In this document: in pieces, positions 35,042 to 44,371 of the stretch | How positions within the stretch are numbered: position 1 is the first letter of the stretch | How the letters are laid out: each line of letters starts with the position of its first letter | Position numbers and translations under genes: made by a program | Notes under the pieces: model-generated | What the model was told of the DNA's origin: nothing | The model's database searches: none | Seen by the model: only the letters and a program-made list of their open reading frames with translations | NCBI RefSeq assembly: GCF_006538325.1 | Contig: NZ_BJKK01000002.1 | Coordinates: forward strand, 485,234-549,233 | Direction: 5' to 3' | DNA length: 64,000 nt | DNA from: Alteromonas sp. KUL42 | GTDB taxonomy: Bacteria; Pseudomonadota; Gammaproteobacteria; Enterobacterales; Alteromonadaceae

Positions 35042-35938
35042 ATGCAATCAGCGCTAATACCTTTTAGTAAAACCTACTTAAATCAACATACAAGTTCGCC
35101 AGTTACTCAATTACTCAGTGAAGTAGGGTTGTTAGACTGTTCTTCATTCCCAACCGTAGCGCAACTCAATAATGCCATTAACCGTTTTCAATGTAATTGG
35201 AACGGACCGTCATTCAAAGGCCAAAGTACATTCAGCCCTGACGAAAAGCGCTACTACGAAACGATTATCAGTGAGGATAATGTTGTGCCTACACGGGAAG
35301 ACAGCTGGCATGACTTGTTCAATGCATTGATATGGCTTCAGTTCCCGAAAACAAAACAACTGCTCAACACGCTGCATATCGAGGATATTAAGGCGGTGGG
35401 AGCCAACCCTCGTACACCTCGAAGAAATAGAATTACCCATTTTGATGAGTGTGGTGTGGTACTTGCCGTGGAATTTAAAGGGGATCGTAAAGGGGAGCTT
35501 AATAGGGAGAATGCAGCTAAGTCGAATATTAATATTTCTAAGTGGCTAGATGACTTAGCACATCACAATTGGCAGAGCGTATTTGTTGAACATAGAACAG
35601 TGTGGCATCAGTGTGTAACACCGTTTGTGTTTGGCCATGCCAATTTGGAAATGATGCTAAACCCTTTTATTGGTTTAACCGGTAAATGGCTGGCTGTTGC
35701 GGTGCCAGAAGGTTTTCATGAGCAGTCACCTTGGCAGCAACGGGCTATTCTTGATGACGCTATGGTTGATAGAATTAACAAACTTGGGTGTTTTCAGCAT
35801 TCACCTTTGCTAAAGCCGCTTCCCCTATTAGGGGTTCCCCATTGGTATGACAATCAGACAAGCGAATTCTATCAAAACACAGAATATTTCAGGCCACTTA
35901 GGGAAAACGCGAAGGCAACTATTCAATTGCCCCTTTAA
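35042..35938 (+). CDS. DUF3025 domain protein
   Basis: 298 aa. Recognised by the PTREDSWHDLFNALIWLQFP segment (about 83-100), THFDECGVVLA, and a C-terminal LPLLGVPHWYDNQ segment; this is the DUF3025 family found in many proteobacteria. Function unknown. Single gene ended by a strong hairpin. Confidence 0.85.
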   Translation: MQSALIPFSKTYLNQHTSSPVTQLLSEVGLLDCSSFPTVAQLNNAINRFQCNWNGPSFKGQSTFSPDEKRYYETIISEDNVVPTREDSWHDLFNALIWLQFPKTKQLLNTLHIEDIKAVGANPRTPRRNRITHFDECGVVLAVEFKGDRKGELNRENAAKSNINISKWLDDLAHHNWQSVFVEHRTVWHQCVTPFVFGHANLEMMLNPFIGLTGKWLAVAVPEGFHEQSPWQQRAILDDAMVDRINKLGCFQHSPLLKPLPLLGVPHWYDNQTSEFYQNTEYFRPLRENAKATIQLPL

Positions 35939-35940
35939 GC

Positions 35941-35970
35941 AAACAAGCCCTGATTGATCAGGGCTTGTTT
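35941..35970. terminator. Bidirectional terminator
   Basis: AAACAAGCCCTGA (35941-35953) pairs perfectly with TCAGGGCTTGTTT (35958-35970), loop TTGA. Between convergent genes. Confidence 0.85.
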
Positions 35971-36013
35971 GTGGTCAGCTAAATATGCTCAAAGCATTAT
36001 CAATACTTCGTTT

Positions 36014-36718
36014 TTATGAAACCAAAAGCGCCACTAGCCAGATAATGTAAATAATAGCGTAGGGGGCAATGGCGATAATTGCCGCTTTTTGGCGAGAAAA
36101 TGAAGTCCACTGGCTAATACCTACTATAGCTAGGTAAATTCCCCAAAATAGCTCTAGTCGAATAGCTTGTGTAAAAGCAAACCAGCTAGAATCCATAGGC
36201 ACACTTAGAATAAAACTCAGTGAAGTAGGGGCCAATATGGCCGGCGTTGTCTGGTGATCACCAGAAAATAAAAGGAGCGCAACGCCAATGAGCAAAGTGA
36301 CAACATAAGGCATTGATAACCACCAAGAGAAACCGTACCAATCGGTAAACCCAAACACATGACTATCATCAGAACGCGTAGCAAGGTTTACATAAACGGC
36401 ATATATAGCGTTTACAATGATTAAAACAAAAAAAGCGCCAATAAGTTGAGACCACAGTAACGTGTCGCGAGTAAAAAAGGCACGCATTTGCTCTTCTTCT
36501 GCGGGGCTCATAGCACCCTGTGCGGCAATATTAATATTCGCAAACCACTCAATATCAACAAAGTTCACGTAAAGGTATTGCGACGCTAGAGTGATCCCCA
36601 TCACCAAAAGAAATGGCATCCAGCTCCAGTTATTGTGCTCGCCCACGGCTTTAAACACGCCATTAGGCTTAAAAAATATATCATTGCAAGCTTGAAACGG
36701 GTTAGTTACGTTGTGCAT
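36014..36718 (-). CDS. Yip1 family membrane protein
   Basis: 234 aa. N-terminal NPFQACNDIFFKPNGVFKAV is typical of bacterial Yip1-domain proteins; five hydrophobic segments follow (about 33-50, 90-110, 135-155, 175-205 and 212-232). Role in bacteria unknown. Own transcription unit. Confidence 0.8.
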   Translation of the reverse strand: MHNVTNPFQACNDIFFKPNGVFKAVGEHNNWSWMPFLLVMGITLASQYLYVNFVDIEWFANINIAAQGAMSPAEEEQMRAFFTRDTLLWSQLIGAFFVLIIVNAIYAVYVNLATRSDDSHVFGFTDWYGFSWWLSMPYVVTLLIGVALLLFSGDHQTTPAILAPTSLSFILSVPMDSSWFAFTQAIRLELFWGIYLAIVGISQWTSFSRQKAAIIAIAPYAIIYIIWLVALLVS

Positions 36719-36885
36719 CCACTGCTCCCTATGATGTTCTGTGTTGTTTAATTACCATCTTAAAACGTGGCAAATTTTGTAGTTCTTTTTATAGGTTACT
36801 TAGACACTAAATCCTTGTACAGAATAACTTATTGAAATTGGGATTTATTTGTAAAAGTCTGTGTCGGTGTATGACGGTAGCCGAG

Positions 36886-38610
36886 TTATAAGTAGGTCCA
36901 CTTAAGTAGGGTTAGCACGATCACACTGTACATAATTGAGATGGGTAACCCCATACTTATGAAGTGTGAATACTTGTAGTTGGCAGCATTAAATACCAAT
37001 AAGTTGGTTTGATATCCAAATGGGGATATAAAACTTGCACTAGCAGCAAATGCTACAGCAAGTGCAAAAGGCATAATAGGTGCCCCTATTATTTGTACAA
37101 GCCCATATGCAAATGGAAACATTAAGGCAGCGGCAGCGTTATTGGTAACAAACTCTGTTAGTAGTAAGGTAACTAAATATATAACTACCAAGGCCATGAA
37201 CCAATCTGCACCAGATAGCAAAGGCATAAGCGCTGATGTTGTTATAGCAATAACACCTGAGTTCTCTAACGCCGTAGCAAGGCTTAATGCGCCCACTATG
37301 ACAACAATTAAGTTTAAGGGTAAATTGCGTTTCATTTCGCCATTTGATGTCACTTTTGCAGCGATTAATAGGGCTGCCAAAAAGAGTAAACCGATTGCAA
37401 GAGAGATAACATTCAACGCCGCTAGAGCAATAGTAGTTAGAAAACCTCCTAGTGTTATCCACTCCTGCTTGTTGGTAAGAGGGCGGTTTATTTTCTGCTC
37501 AGAGAGTACAAAGAAATTTTTACCAATATTTTGACGAGTAGCAAAGTCAGGCCCTGCTGCTAAAAGTAAAAAGTCGCCTGCTTGAAGTTTTATTTCGCCG
37601 AGCTTTCCTGATAATTGCTCTCCATCACGTCTTATGGCCACGACGGCCGCATCAAATAAGGCGCGAAAGCCAAGCTTTTTAATTGTTTGCCCGATAATTT
37701 GTGCGCGATTTGCTACCACTACTTCAGTCAAACTTTCTCGCAAGACACCATCAGTTTCTGCAAACATACTTAACCCTTTTATATGGCTGAGGTTATCTAA
37801 CTTTTGCACATTTCCAGAAAAAATAAGTTTATCGTTTTCTACAATTACTAAATCTGGACTGACCGGCGAAATTAAGTTGCCATTGCGAATGACTTCTACC
37901 AGAAAAAGTTCAGGCAAGTTACGCAAATGATTTTGCTCTACGGTTTTACCAATCAGCTCTGAGCCCGCTTCAACTTCAGCCTCCACCATATACTCGCGGT
38001 AATTAGTGTTCTTACTGCCAATGCTAGGCAATAAGGGGAGCAACATAAACATAAGTAAACCGCAGCTTAATCCTGCTATTGCACCATATAAGGTAAAATC
38101 GAAGAAATTAAAACCTGGATGACCGTGTTCTTGTAAAAAACTGTCGACAATTAAGTTGGTAGAAGTACCGATAAGCGTAACAGTGCCCCCTAAAATTGCA
38201 GAATAAGACAACGGAATTAACAATCGCGATGCGGGGTGATATTGATTTTGTTTTATTGGCCCAATAAGGCTTGCGACAATCGCCGTATTATTGAGTAGCG
38301 CTGAAGATAAAAAGGTTAGGGAAAATAGTCGCCAATAAGATTGCGTAAAATTGGTATTAACTAATTTTCTTCCAAGACGCTTGATCAGTGCAGTTTTGTC
38401 GATAGCACTACTAATCAACAGCAACAAAATAAGGGTAATAAGCCCTTTGTTGGTTAAATTTAAGAGAATGTCATCAAGTGACAGTTGTTGAGAAACCAGA
38501 AGACCTAGCACGGCACCTGAAAACACCGTGGAAGGGCGCTGATTTGTAAAAATCAGCGCTAATATCGTACTGGCAAAAATTGCCAGTACGATGAACTGGG
38601 TAACATCCAT
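36886..38610 (-). CDS. SLC13-type permease with TrkA-C domains, probable sulfate transporter
   Basis: 574 aa. Two membrane halves (about 1-190 and 385-574) flank a soluble centre with two TrkA-C/RCK-type domains (around 205-285 and 290-375). LIGTSTNLIV in the first half and FVTNNAAAALMFPFA in the second are the anion/Na+ binding clamshell motifs of SLC13 permeases. It lies 16 bp after cysN, so it is very likely the last gene of the sulfate-activation operon and imports sulfate. Substrate is inferred from context. Confidence 0.85.
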   Translation of the reverse strand: MDVTQFIVLAIFASTILALIFTNQRPSTVFSGAVLGLLVSQQLSLDDILLNLTNKGLITLILLLLISSAIDKTALIKRLGRKLVNTNFTQSYWRLFSLTFLSSALLNNTAIVASLIGPIKQNQYHPASRLLIPLSYSAILGGTVTLIGTSTNLIVDSFLQEHGHPGFNFFDFTLYGAIAGLSCGLLMFMLLPLLPSIGSKNTNYREYMVEAEVEAGSELIGKTVEQNHLRNLPELFLVEVIRNGNLISPVSPDLVIVENDKLIFSGNVQKLDNLSHIKGLSMFAETDGVLRESLTEVVVANRAQIIGQTIKKLGFRALFDAAVVAIRRDGEQLSGKLGEIKLQAGDFLLLAAGPDFATRQNIGKNFFVLSEQKINRPLTNKQEWITLGGFLTTIALAALNVISLAIGLLFLAALLIAAKVTSNGEMKRNLPLNLIVVIVGALSLATALENSGVIAITTSALMPLLSGADWFMALVVIYLVTLLLTEFVTNNAAAALMFPFAYGLVQIIGAPIMPFALAVAFAASASFISPFGYQTNLLVFNAANYKYSHFISMGLPISIMYSVIVLTLLKWTYL

Positions 38611-38626
38611 ATAATGCCAGTCCTAA

Positions 38627-40042
38627 TTATAGCTTGCTAATATCCACAGCGTTCCAATGAGGGAAATGCTTGCGAACAAGGGCATTAAACTCAAGCTCAA
38701 ACTCAGAAAAGTTTGGTGTGTCGTGCTGTGCATCGGTTGCTAACTTATCAATAATCATCCCCGCACCCACCGTACCATTGGTTAAGCGATCGATAACTAT
38801 AAATGAGCCTGTAGGGCGGTTACGCTTATATGGGTCACAGGCAACGGGTTGTGTAAACTTAACGTCTACAACACCAATTTCATTAAGATTAAGATGCATC
38901 GCATCTGTCTCTTCAAGCGTATTCACATCAATCTGATTATCGATATGAGCGACCACTCCTGGCGTTGATTTGGTAGCAAATTTAAACAAGTATTGCTTGT
39001 TTGGCATTAGTGGCTCTTCTGACATCCAAACAAGGTGTGTTTTAAATTGCGTACCTAACATAGGAAGGTTGTCTGATTTTACAATCATATCACCTCGAGA
39101 TATATCAATTTCATCTTCTAAGGTAAGCGTAACTGCTTGTGGTACAAAGGCGCGTTCTTGGTTGCCCTCAAAGGTAACAATCTGCTTAACTTTAGAAGTT
39201 TTGCCTGAAGGAAGTGCGGTAATTTTATCACCTGGCGCGACTTGACCTGAAACCACTGTGCCCGCAAAGCCTCTAAAATCTAAATTAGGGCGATTTACAT
39301 ATTGTACTGGGAAGCGGAAATCATCATGGTTATCGTCTTCACCTATTTCAATGTTCTCCAACATTTCCATTAGCGGTGTACCGTTAAACCAAGGCGTTTT
39401 TTCACTCTTACCTACTACATTGTCGCCTTCTAGCGCAGAGATAGGTACAAACTGAATGTCTGGAATATCGAGCTGCTCTGCGAACTTCAGATAGTCTTCC
39501 TGAATTTGCTTATAGACTTCCTCGGAATAGTCCATCAAATCCATTTTATTGATAGCAACAATAACGTGTTTGATACCCAACAAAGAGACTAAGAATGAAT
39601 GGCGCTTTGTTTGAACCTTAACACCGCCTCGTGCATCAACCAGTATGATAGCGAGGTCACAAGTAGATGCACCGGTTACCATATTACGGGTGTACTGTTC
39701 ATGTCCTGGAGTGTCAGCAATAATAAACTTGCGTTTGTCCGTAGAGAAATAACGGTAAGCAACGTCAATGGTTATACCTTGCTCACGCTCCGACTGAAGA
39801 CCGTCTACCAAAAGTGCAAGGTCTACTTTTTCACCGGTAGTACCCATTTTCTTACTGTCTTTTGTGATGGCAGCAAGCTGATCTTCATAAATCATCTTTG
39901 AGTCGTGAAGCAAACGCCCAATTAGGGTACTTTTACCGTCGTCTACGCTGCCGCATGTTAGGAAACGTAGCATGTCTTTCTTTTCGTGTTGTTCTAGGTA
40001 GGACAGTATGTCCTGTCTTAATAATTCGTTTTCGTTGTTCAT
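38627..40042 (-). CDS. cysN: Sulfate adenylyltransferase subunit 1 (GTPase)
   Basis: 471 aa. G motifs are intact: GSVDDGKST (G1, about 31-39), DTPGHEQY (G3), NKMD (G4). EF-Tu-like beta-barrel domains follow. With CysD it forms ATP sulfurylase, GTP hydrolysis driving formation of adenosine 5'-phosphosulfate. It is the fourth gene of the operon, 1 bp after cysQ and separated from cysD by cysC and cysQ. No fused APS kinase domain is present, consistent with the separate cysC. Confidence 0.97.
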   Translation of the reverse strand: MNNENELLRQDILSYLEQHEKKDMLRFLTCGSVDDGKSTLIGRLLHDSKMIYEDQLAAITKDSKKMGTTGEKVDLALLVDGLQSEREQGITIDVAYRYFSTDKRKFIIADTPGHEQYTRNMVTGASTCDLAIILVDARGGVKVQTKRHSFLVSLLGIKHVIVAINKMDLMDYSEEVYKQIQEDYLKFAEQLDIPDIQFVPISALEGDNVVGKSEKTPWFNGTPLMEMLENIEIGEDDNHDDFRFPVQYVNRPNLDFRGFAGTVVSGQVAPGDKITALPSGKTSKVKQIVTFEGNQERAFVPQAVTLTLEDEIDISRGDMIVKSDNLPMLGTQFKTHLVWMSEEPLMPNKQYLFKFATKSTPGVVAHIDNQIDVNTLEETDAMHLNLNEIGVVDVKFTQPVACDPYKRNRPTGSFIVIDRLTNGTVGAGMIIDKLATDAQHDTPNFSEFELEFNALVRKHFPHWNAVDISKL

Positions 40043-40043
40043 G

Positions 40044-40835
40044 TTATGCGCTCACAAGGAAAAAGGGGTTTAACACAGACTCTTTTTGGTTGTAAGTAAG
40101 AGCTTCAGCGTTATCATCTAACGGGTTGTCAGGGTCTAGTACGGTGACATTAGCACCAGCAGCTAATGCTACGGCATGCGCCGCGCCTGTATCCCATTCT
40201 GATGTTGGACCTAGACGTGGGTAAAGGTGCGCTTCACCCTCAGCCACCAAGCAAAGCTTAAGTGAACTGCCCATCGCTACTAGCTCGGTTTCACCTTCAA
40301 GCTGTGACAATAAATTTTGGATTTCCGGACTTTGGTGTGAGCGACTGCCGACCACTTTCCACACTTCAGCACCGTTGTGTTTACGAGCGGAGATAGAGTT
40401 GAACTCGCCATCTATTTCAGTCCATGCGCCTTCGCCTACAATTCCTACGTAGCTTTTGTTTAGCGCAGGTGCATAAACTACACCCATCGTTGGTTTTCCG
40501 TTTTCTATAAGTGCAATATTTACCGTAAACTCACCGTTTTTCTTGATAAATTCTTTCGTACCATCAAGAGGGTCAACCAGCCAATATGAAGACCATGATT
40601 TGCGCTCATCCCATGAGATGTTGGCGGATTCTTCGGAAAGGATTGGCAGATCCGACGTGGCTTCAAGTGCTTCAACGATAACGTTATGCGCCGCAAGATC
40701 AGCTTCGGTCAATGGGCTCGTGTCTTGCTTTTCGTAAATAGCGAAGTCTTTCTGGTAAATCGCCATAATTTTGTCGCCAGCTTCTTTAGCGATTTTAAGC
40801 ACATTTTGTGCGAGTGAATTAATAGGCTGTGTCAT
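40044..40835 (-). CDS. cysQ: 3'(2'),5'-bisphosphate nucleotidase
   Basis: 263 aa. Inositol-phosphatase fold: [17 protein letters not shown], metal-binding DPLDGTKEF (about 87-95), and [14 protein letters not shown] in the C-terminal part. It removes the 3' phosphate from PAP and PAPS, recycling the by-product of sulfate reduction. Its start shares one base with the stop of cysC, so the two are coupled. Confidence 0.96.
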   Translation of the reverse strand: MTQPINSLAQNVLKIAKEAGDKIMAIYQKDFAIYEKQDTSPLTEADLAAHNVIVEALEATSDLPILSEESANISWDERKSWSSYWLVDPLDGTKEFIKKNGEFTVNIALIENGKPTMGVVYAPALNKSYVGIVGEGAWTEIDGEFNSISARKHNGAEVWKVVGSRSHQSPEIQNLLSQLEGETELVAMGSSLKLCLVAEGEAHLYPRLGPTSEWDTGAAHAVALAAGANVTVLDPDNPLDDNAEALTYNQKESVLNPFFLVSA

Positions 40836-41431
40836 TACACCAATCCCTTTTGTTGAAGCAAAGCATATAAGCGCTCAGCAGTTTGCTCTGCCGACTCTTC
40901 TTGGTAGGTTAAGTGAACTTCTGGGGTTTCAGGTGCTTCATAAGCTGAATCAATACCCGTAAAGTCTTTAATTTCACCGCTACGCGCTTTCTTGTAAAGT
41001 CCTTTAGGATCGCGTTTTTCACATACTTCAAGTGGTGTATCAACAAACACTTCTACAAACTCACCGTCACCTAGTAGGCTGCGACAGTAATCGCGATCAG
41101 CTTTAAATGGCGATATAAAGGCTGTAAGTACAATTGTACCTGCGTCAACAAAAAGCTTTGCAACTTCACTAATGCGACGTATGTTCTCAACGCGATCTTT
41201 ATCACTAAAGCCTAAATCGCCGCATAAGCCGTGACGGATATTGTCACCATCAAGCAAGTAAGTATGCTTGTTTTGCTCATGCAGCTTTTTCTCTAGCAAA
41301 TTCGCTAACGTTGACTTACCTGAGCCACTTAAACCAGTAAGCCAAAATACTCGTGGCTGCTGATTGAGTTTAAGAGCGCGAGTGGTTTTATTAACTTCGT
41401 GTTTGTGCCAAACAACGTTGTCAGTGGCCAT
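40835..41431 (-). CDS. cysC: Adenylylsulfate kinase
   Basis: 198 aa. Walker A GLSGSGKS at about 33-40, [17 protein letters not shown], and the [12 protein letters not shown] segment, all conserved in APS kinases. It phosphorylates APS to PAPS. It overlaps cysD and cysQ by one base each. Confidence 0.97.
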   Translation of the reverse strand: MATDNVVWHKHEVNKTTRALKLNQQPRVFWLTGLSGSGKSTLANLLEKKLHEQNKHTYLLDGDNIRHGLCGDLGFSDKDRVENIRRISEVAKLFVDAGTIVLTAFISPFKADRDYCRSLLGDGEFVEVFVDTPLEVCEKRDPKGLYKKARSGEIKDFTGIDSAYEAPETPEVHLTYQEESAEQTAERLYALLQQKGLV

Positions 41432-42345
41432 TAAAAATACCCTTCCATTTTCTTTTTCTCCATTGAGCCCGCGCTGTCATGATCGATAACTCGACCTTGA
41501 CGTTCTGAGGTTTTGGTAAGAAGCATTTCTTGGATAACTTCAGGTAAGGTTGCTGCCTCAGACTCGACTGCGCCGGTAAGTGGGTAGCAGCCTAATGTGC
41601 GGAAGCGTACGGAACGCATCTCTGGTACTTCACCTTCCTCCAATGGCATACGGTCGTCATCAACCATAATAAGAATACCATCACGCTCAACCACAGGGCG
41701 CGGTTTAGACAAATAAAGCTGAGGGATATCGATATTTTCTAGATAGATATATTGCCAAATATCAAGCTCAGTCCAGTTAGACATTGGGAATACACGAATG
41801 CTCTCACCCTTGTTAATTTGCGAGTTGTAGATATTCCATAGTTCAGGGCGTTGATTTTTAGGGTCCCAGCGGTGGTTACTATCACGGAACGAATAAACAC
41901 GTTCTTTTGCACGTGATTTTTCTTCGTCACGGCGAGCACCACCAAATGCAGCATCGAACTTATATTTGTTCAATGCTTGCTTAAGTGCTTGGGTTTTCAT
42001 GATGTCAGTGTGTTTGGAAGAGCCGTGGCTAAAAGGGCCCACACCAGCCGCAACACCTTCTTCATTAATATGAACTAGCAAATCAAAGCCGTGCTTTTTT
42101 GCTTGCTCATCACGAAACTTAATCATCTCTCCGAATTTCCACGTAGTATCAACGTGTAAAAGCGGAAAGGGGATTTTACCCGGAGCGAAGGCTTTTCGCG
42201 CTAGGTGAAGCAACACAGAAGAGTCTTTTCCCACGGAGTAAAGCATCACTGGATTTTCAAATTCAGCTGCAACTTCACGGAAAATTTGGATACTCTCGGC
42301 TTCGAGTTGTTTCAAATGCGTTATAGACGGGATACTGGCAGTCAT
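41431..42345 (-). CDS. cysD: Sulfate adenylyltransferase subunit 2
   Basis: 304 aa. PP-loop motif [14 protein letters not shown] (about 36-49), HVDTTWKF, and [14 protein letters not shown], characteristic of CysD. First gene of the sulfate operon; the 190 bp upstream should hold its promoter. Catalyses APS synthesis with CysN. Confidence 0.97.
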   Translation of the reverse strand: MTASIPSITHLKQLEAESIQIFREVAAEFENPVMLYSVGKDSSVLLHLARKAFAPGKIPFPLLHVDTTWKFGEMIKFRDEQAKKHGFDLLVHINEEGVAAGVGPFSHGSSKHTDIMKTQALKQALNKYKFDAAFGGARRDEEKSRAKERVYSFRDSNHRWDPKNQRPELWNIYNSQINKGESIRVFPMSNWTELDIWQYIYLENIDIPQLYLSKPRPVVERDGILIMVDDDRMPLEEGEVPEMRSVRFRTLGCYPLTGAVESEAATLPEVIQEMLLTKTSERQGRVIDHDSAGSMEKKKMEGYF

Positions 42346-42536
42346 GTTGAAGTCCGAATTTTATTTAATATATAAAAAACGTTATATGCGGGTTATTTTT
42401 CTGCATAGAACGATAGCACATTTAATTTCAAAAGTAGTATGCGATTTTGCTATTTCAAATAGCTATCTTATTCCAACATATTTAAATGTTGTGCCATTGA
42501 AGCATAAGTACCTTTTATTATGTCCTGTGTATTAAA

Positions 42537-42566
42537 AAGCCCCATTTAGAAAACTAAACAGGGCTT
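42537..42566 (-). terminator. Terminator of putP
   Basis: AAGCCC (42537-42542) pairs with GGGCTT (42561-42566); inside, TTTAG pairs with CTAAA. On the minus strand it ends in TTTTT after putP. Confidence 0.75.
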
Positions 42567-42614
42567 GATAATTACCATCTCTATTATTGTTACCGGAGTA
42601 ACGTGATTACATTT

Positions 42615-44120
42615 TTATTTTTCGTTTAGCTTAACTTGAAAAGCGTCAAAAGTATCGAGTACCCCCTCACGAGGAGAGCCTGATTTACTGAGTATCATTA
42701 TTGTTAGGCTAGATAAGATGAATCCAGGCACAATTTCGTACATCCATTCGCCGAGTCTTTGCCCCCCAATTTCAATGGGCAGGTAGATCCAGAGTAATAC
42801 AGTAACCGCACCAACAACCATGCCTCCAAGTGCTGCTCTGCGAGTCATTTCTCGCTTGAACAAACTAAATAGAACCAATGGACCAAATGCTGCACCAAAG
42901 CCGGCCCATGCGTTACTAACCAAAGTTAAAATAGTACTGTCTCTGTCATACGCTAGGAAAATAGCGACCAATGCCACTGCGACAACACTAACGCGACCCG
43001 CAATCACAAGTTCTGCGTCTGATGCATCACGACGTAAGAAGGCTTGATAAAAATCGCTGGTTAACGAGCTAGATGTCACCAGTAACTGAGATGAAATTGT
43101 ACTCATAATAGCAGCTAATATAGCGGCTAAGAGGAATCCTCCCACCAAAGGATGGAAAAGAATTTGAGACAAGTAAATAAATACGGTTTCTGGGTCTATT
43201 TCATTGCCATTGCCCGTAACATAAGCCAATCCGAATAAACCTGTCATTAGAGCACCAACGATTGAAACAATCATCCAGCTCATGCCGATATTACGTGCTC
43301 TAGGAATATCTTTTACTGAACGAATGGCCATGAAGCGCACGATAATGTGGGGTTGCCCAAAGTAACCTAACCCCCAGGACATAAGAGAAATGATGCCGAC
43401 AATAGTTAAGGTGTTATTTGTCGATGCATCCATAAATGCGTTAAATAGCGCTGGATTGATATTATCTAGTGCATCTATTGATGCGCCAATTCCACCTAAC
43501 TCAGAGATAACTACAATAGGCACTAATACAAGGGAGACAAACATGATACAGCCTTGTACGAAGTCGGTCATACTCACTGCCATAAACCCGCCTACTAACG
43601 TATAGGCAACCACCACGCCAGCTGTTACATAAAGACCCACTTCGTAAGAAAGGCCAAAAGAAGTTTCAAATAATTTACCGCCAGCCACAACGCCCGATGA
43701 GGTATAGAGGGTGAAGAATACTACGATAACAACCGAAGCAATTACGCGAAGCAGGCGCGAGTTGTCAGCAAAACGATTTTCGAAATAGTCAGGTAGGGTA
43801 ATAGAGTTGTTGGCTACTTCAGTGTATACCCTTAGTCGTGGGGCGACTAAAAGGTAATTGGCTAACGCGCCTAATGTTAGTCCAACAGCAATCCAGCCGG
43901 CAGATAGGCCTGATACATACATTGCACCAGGTAATCCCATAAGCATCCAACCACTCATGTCAGAAGCGCCCGCTGACAAAGCGGTAACCGCTGGGCCTAA
44001 TTGACGGCCACCAAGCATGTAGCCTTCTACATTGGTATCAGTTTGCCGATAGGCAAAAAGTCCTATCCCCAACATTACAATAAAATATAAACCCAACGAG
44101 ATTATCGTGCCAGTCGCCAT
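42615..44120 (-). CDS. putP: Sodium/proline symporter
   Basis: 501 aa with about 13 hydrophobic segments. N-terminal GYMLGGRQLGPAVTALSAGA and SDMSGWMLMGLPGA match PutP of the sodium:solute symporter family; the downstream LPDYFENRF is also typical. It imports proline with Na+. No putA gene is adjacent. Own transcription unit with a terminator. Confidence 0.92.
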   Translation of the reverse strand: MATGTIISLGLYFIVMLGIGLFAYRQTDTNVEGYMLGGRQLGPAVTALSAGASDMSGWMLMGLPGAMYVSGLSAGWIAVGLTLGALANYLLVAPRLRVYTEVANNSITLPDYFENRFADNSRLLRVIASVVIVVFFTLYTSSGVVAGGKLFETSFGLSYEVGLYVTAGVVVAYTLVGGFMAVSMTDFVQGCIMFVSLVLVPIVVISELGGIGASIDALDNINPALFNAFMDASTNNTLTIVGIISLMSWGLGYFGQPHIIVRFMAIRSVKDIPRARNIGMSWMIVSIVGALMTGLFGLAYVTGNGNEIDPETVFIYLSQILFHPLVGGFLLAAILAAIMSTISSQLLVTSSSLTSDFYQAFLRRDASDAELVIAGRVSVVAVALVAIFLAYDRDSTILTLVSNAWAGFGAAFGPLVLFSLFKREMTRRAALGGMVVGAVTVLLWIYLPIEIGGQRLGEWMYEIVPGFILSSLTIMILSKSGSPREGVLDTFDAFQVKLNEK

Positions 44121-44371
44121 ATGAATTACCTTTGTTTTTTCTTTTATGCTAACACCTTAGGCGTTGACTCTCTACGTTAGTATTCCGCGTTGAACAGTAT
44201 CTGAACAATTAGAGTGTAAAAAAACTTGGCATTAAGTGGGGAGTTTATGAACCGTTTAACTGCAGATGTGATAATCATTAAAGTTTTGCACAAATACTAA
44301 AATCGGACCTGTAACAATTTTTAAGATAGTCAGATGCTGCTTAACTCTCTGACAAAAATTGTGTATCGGCT

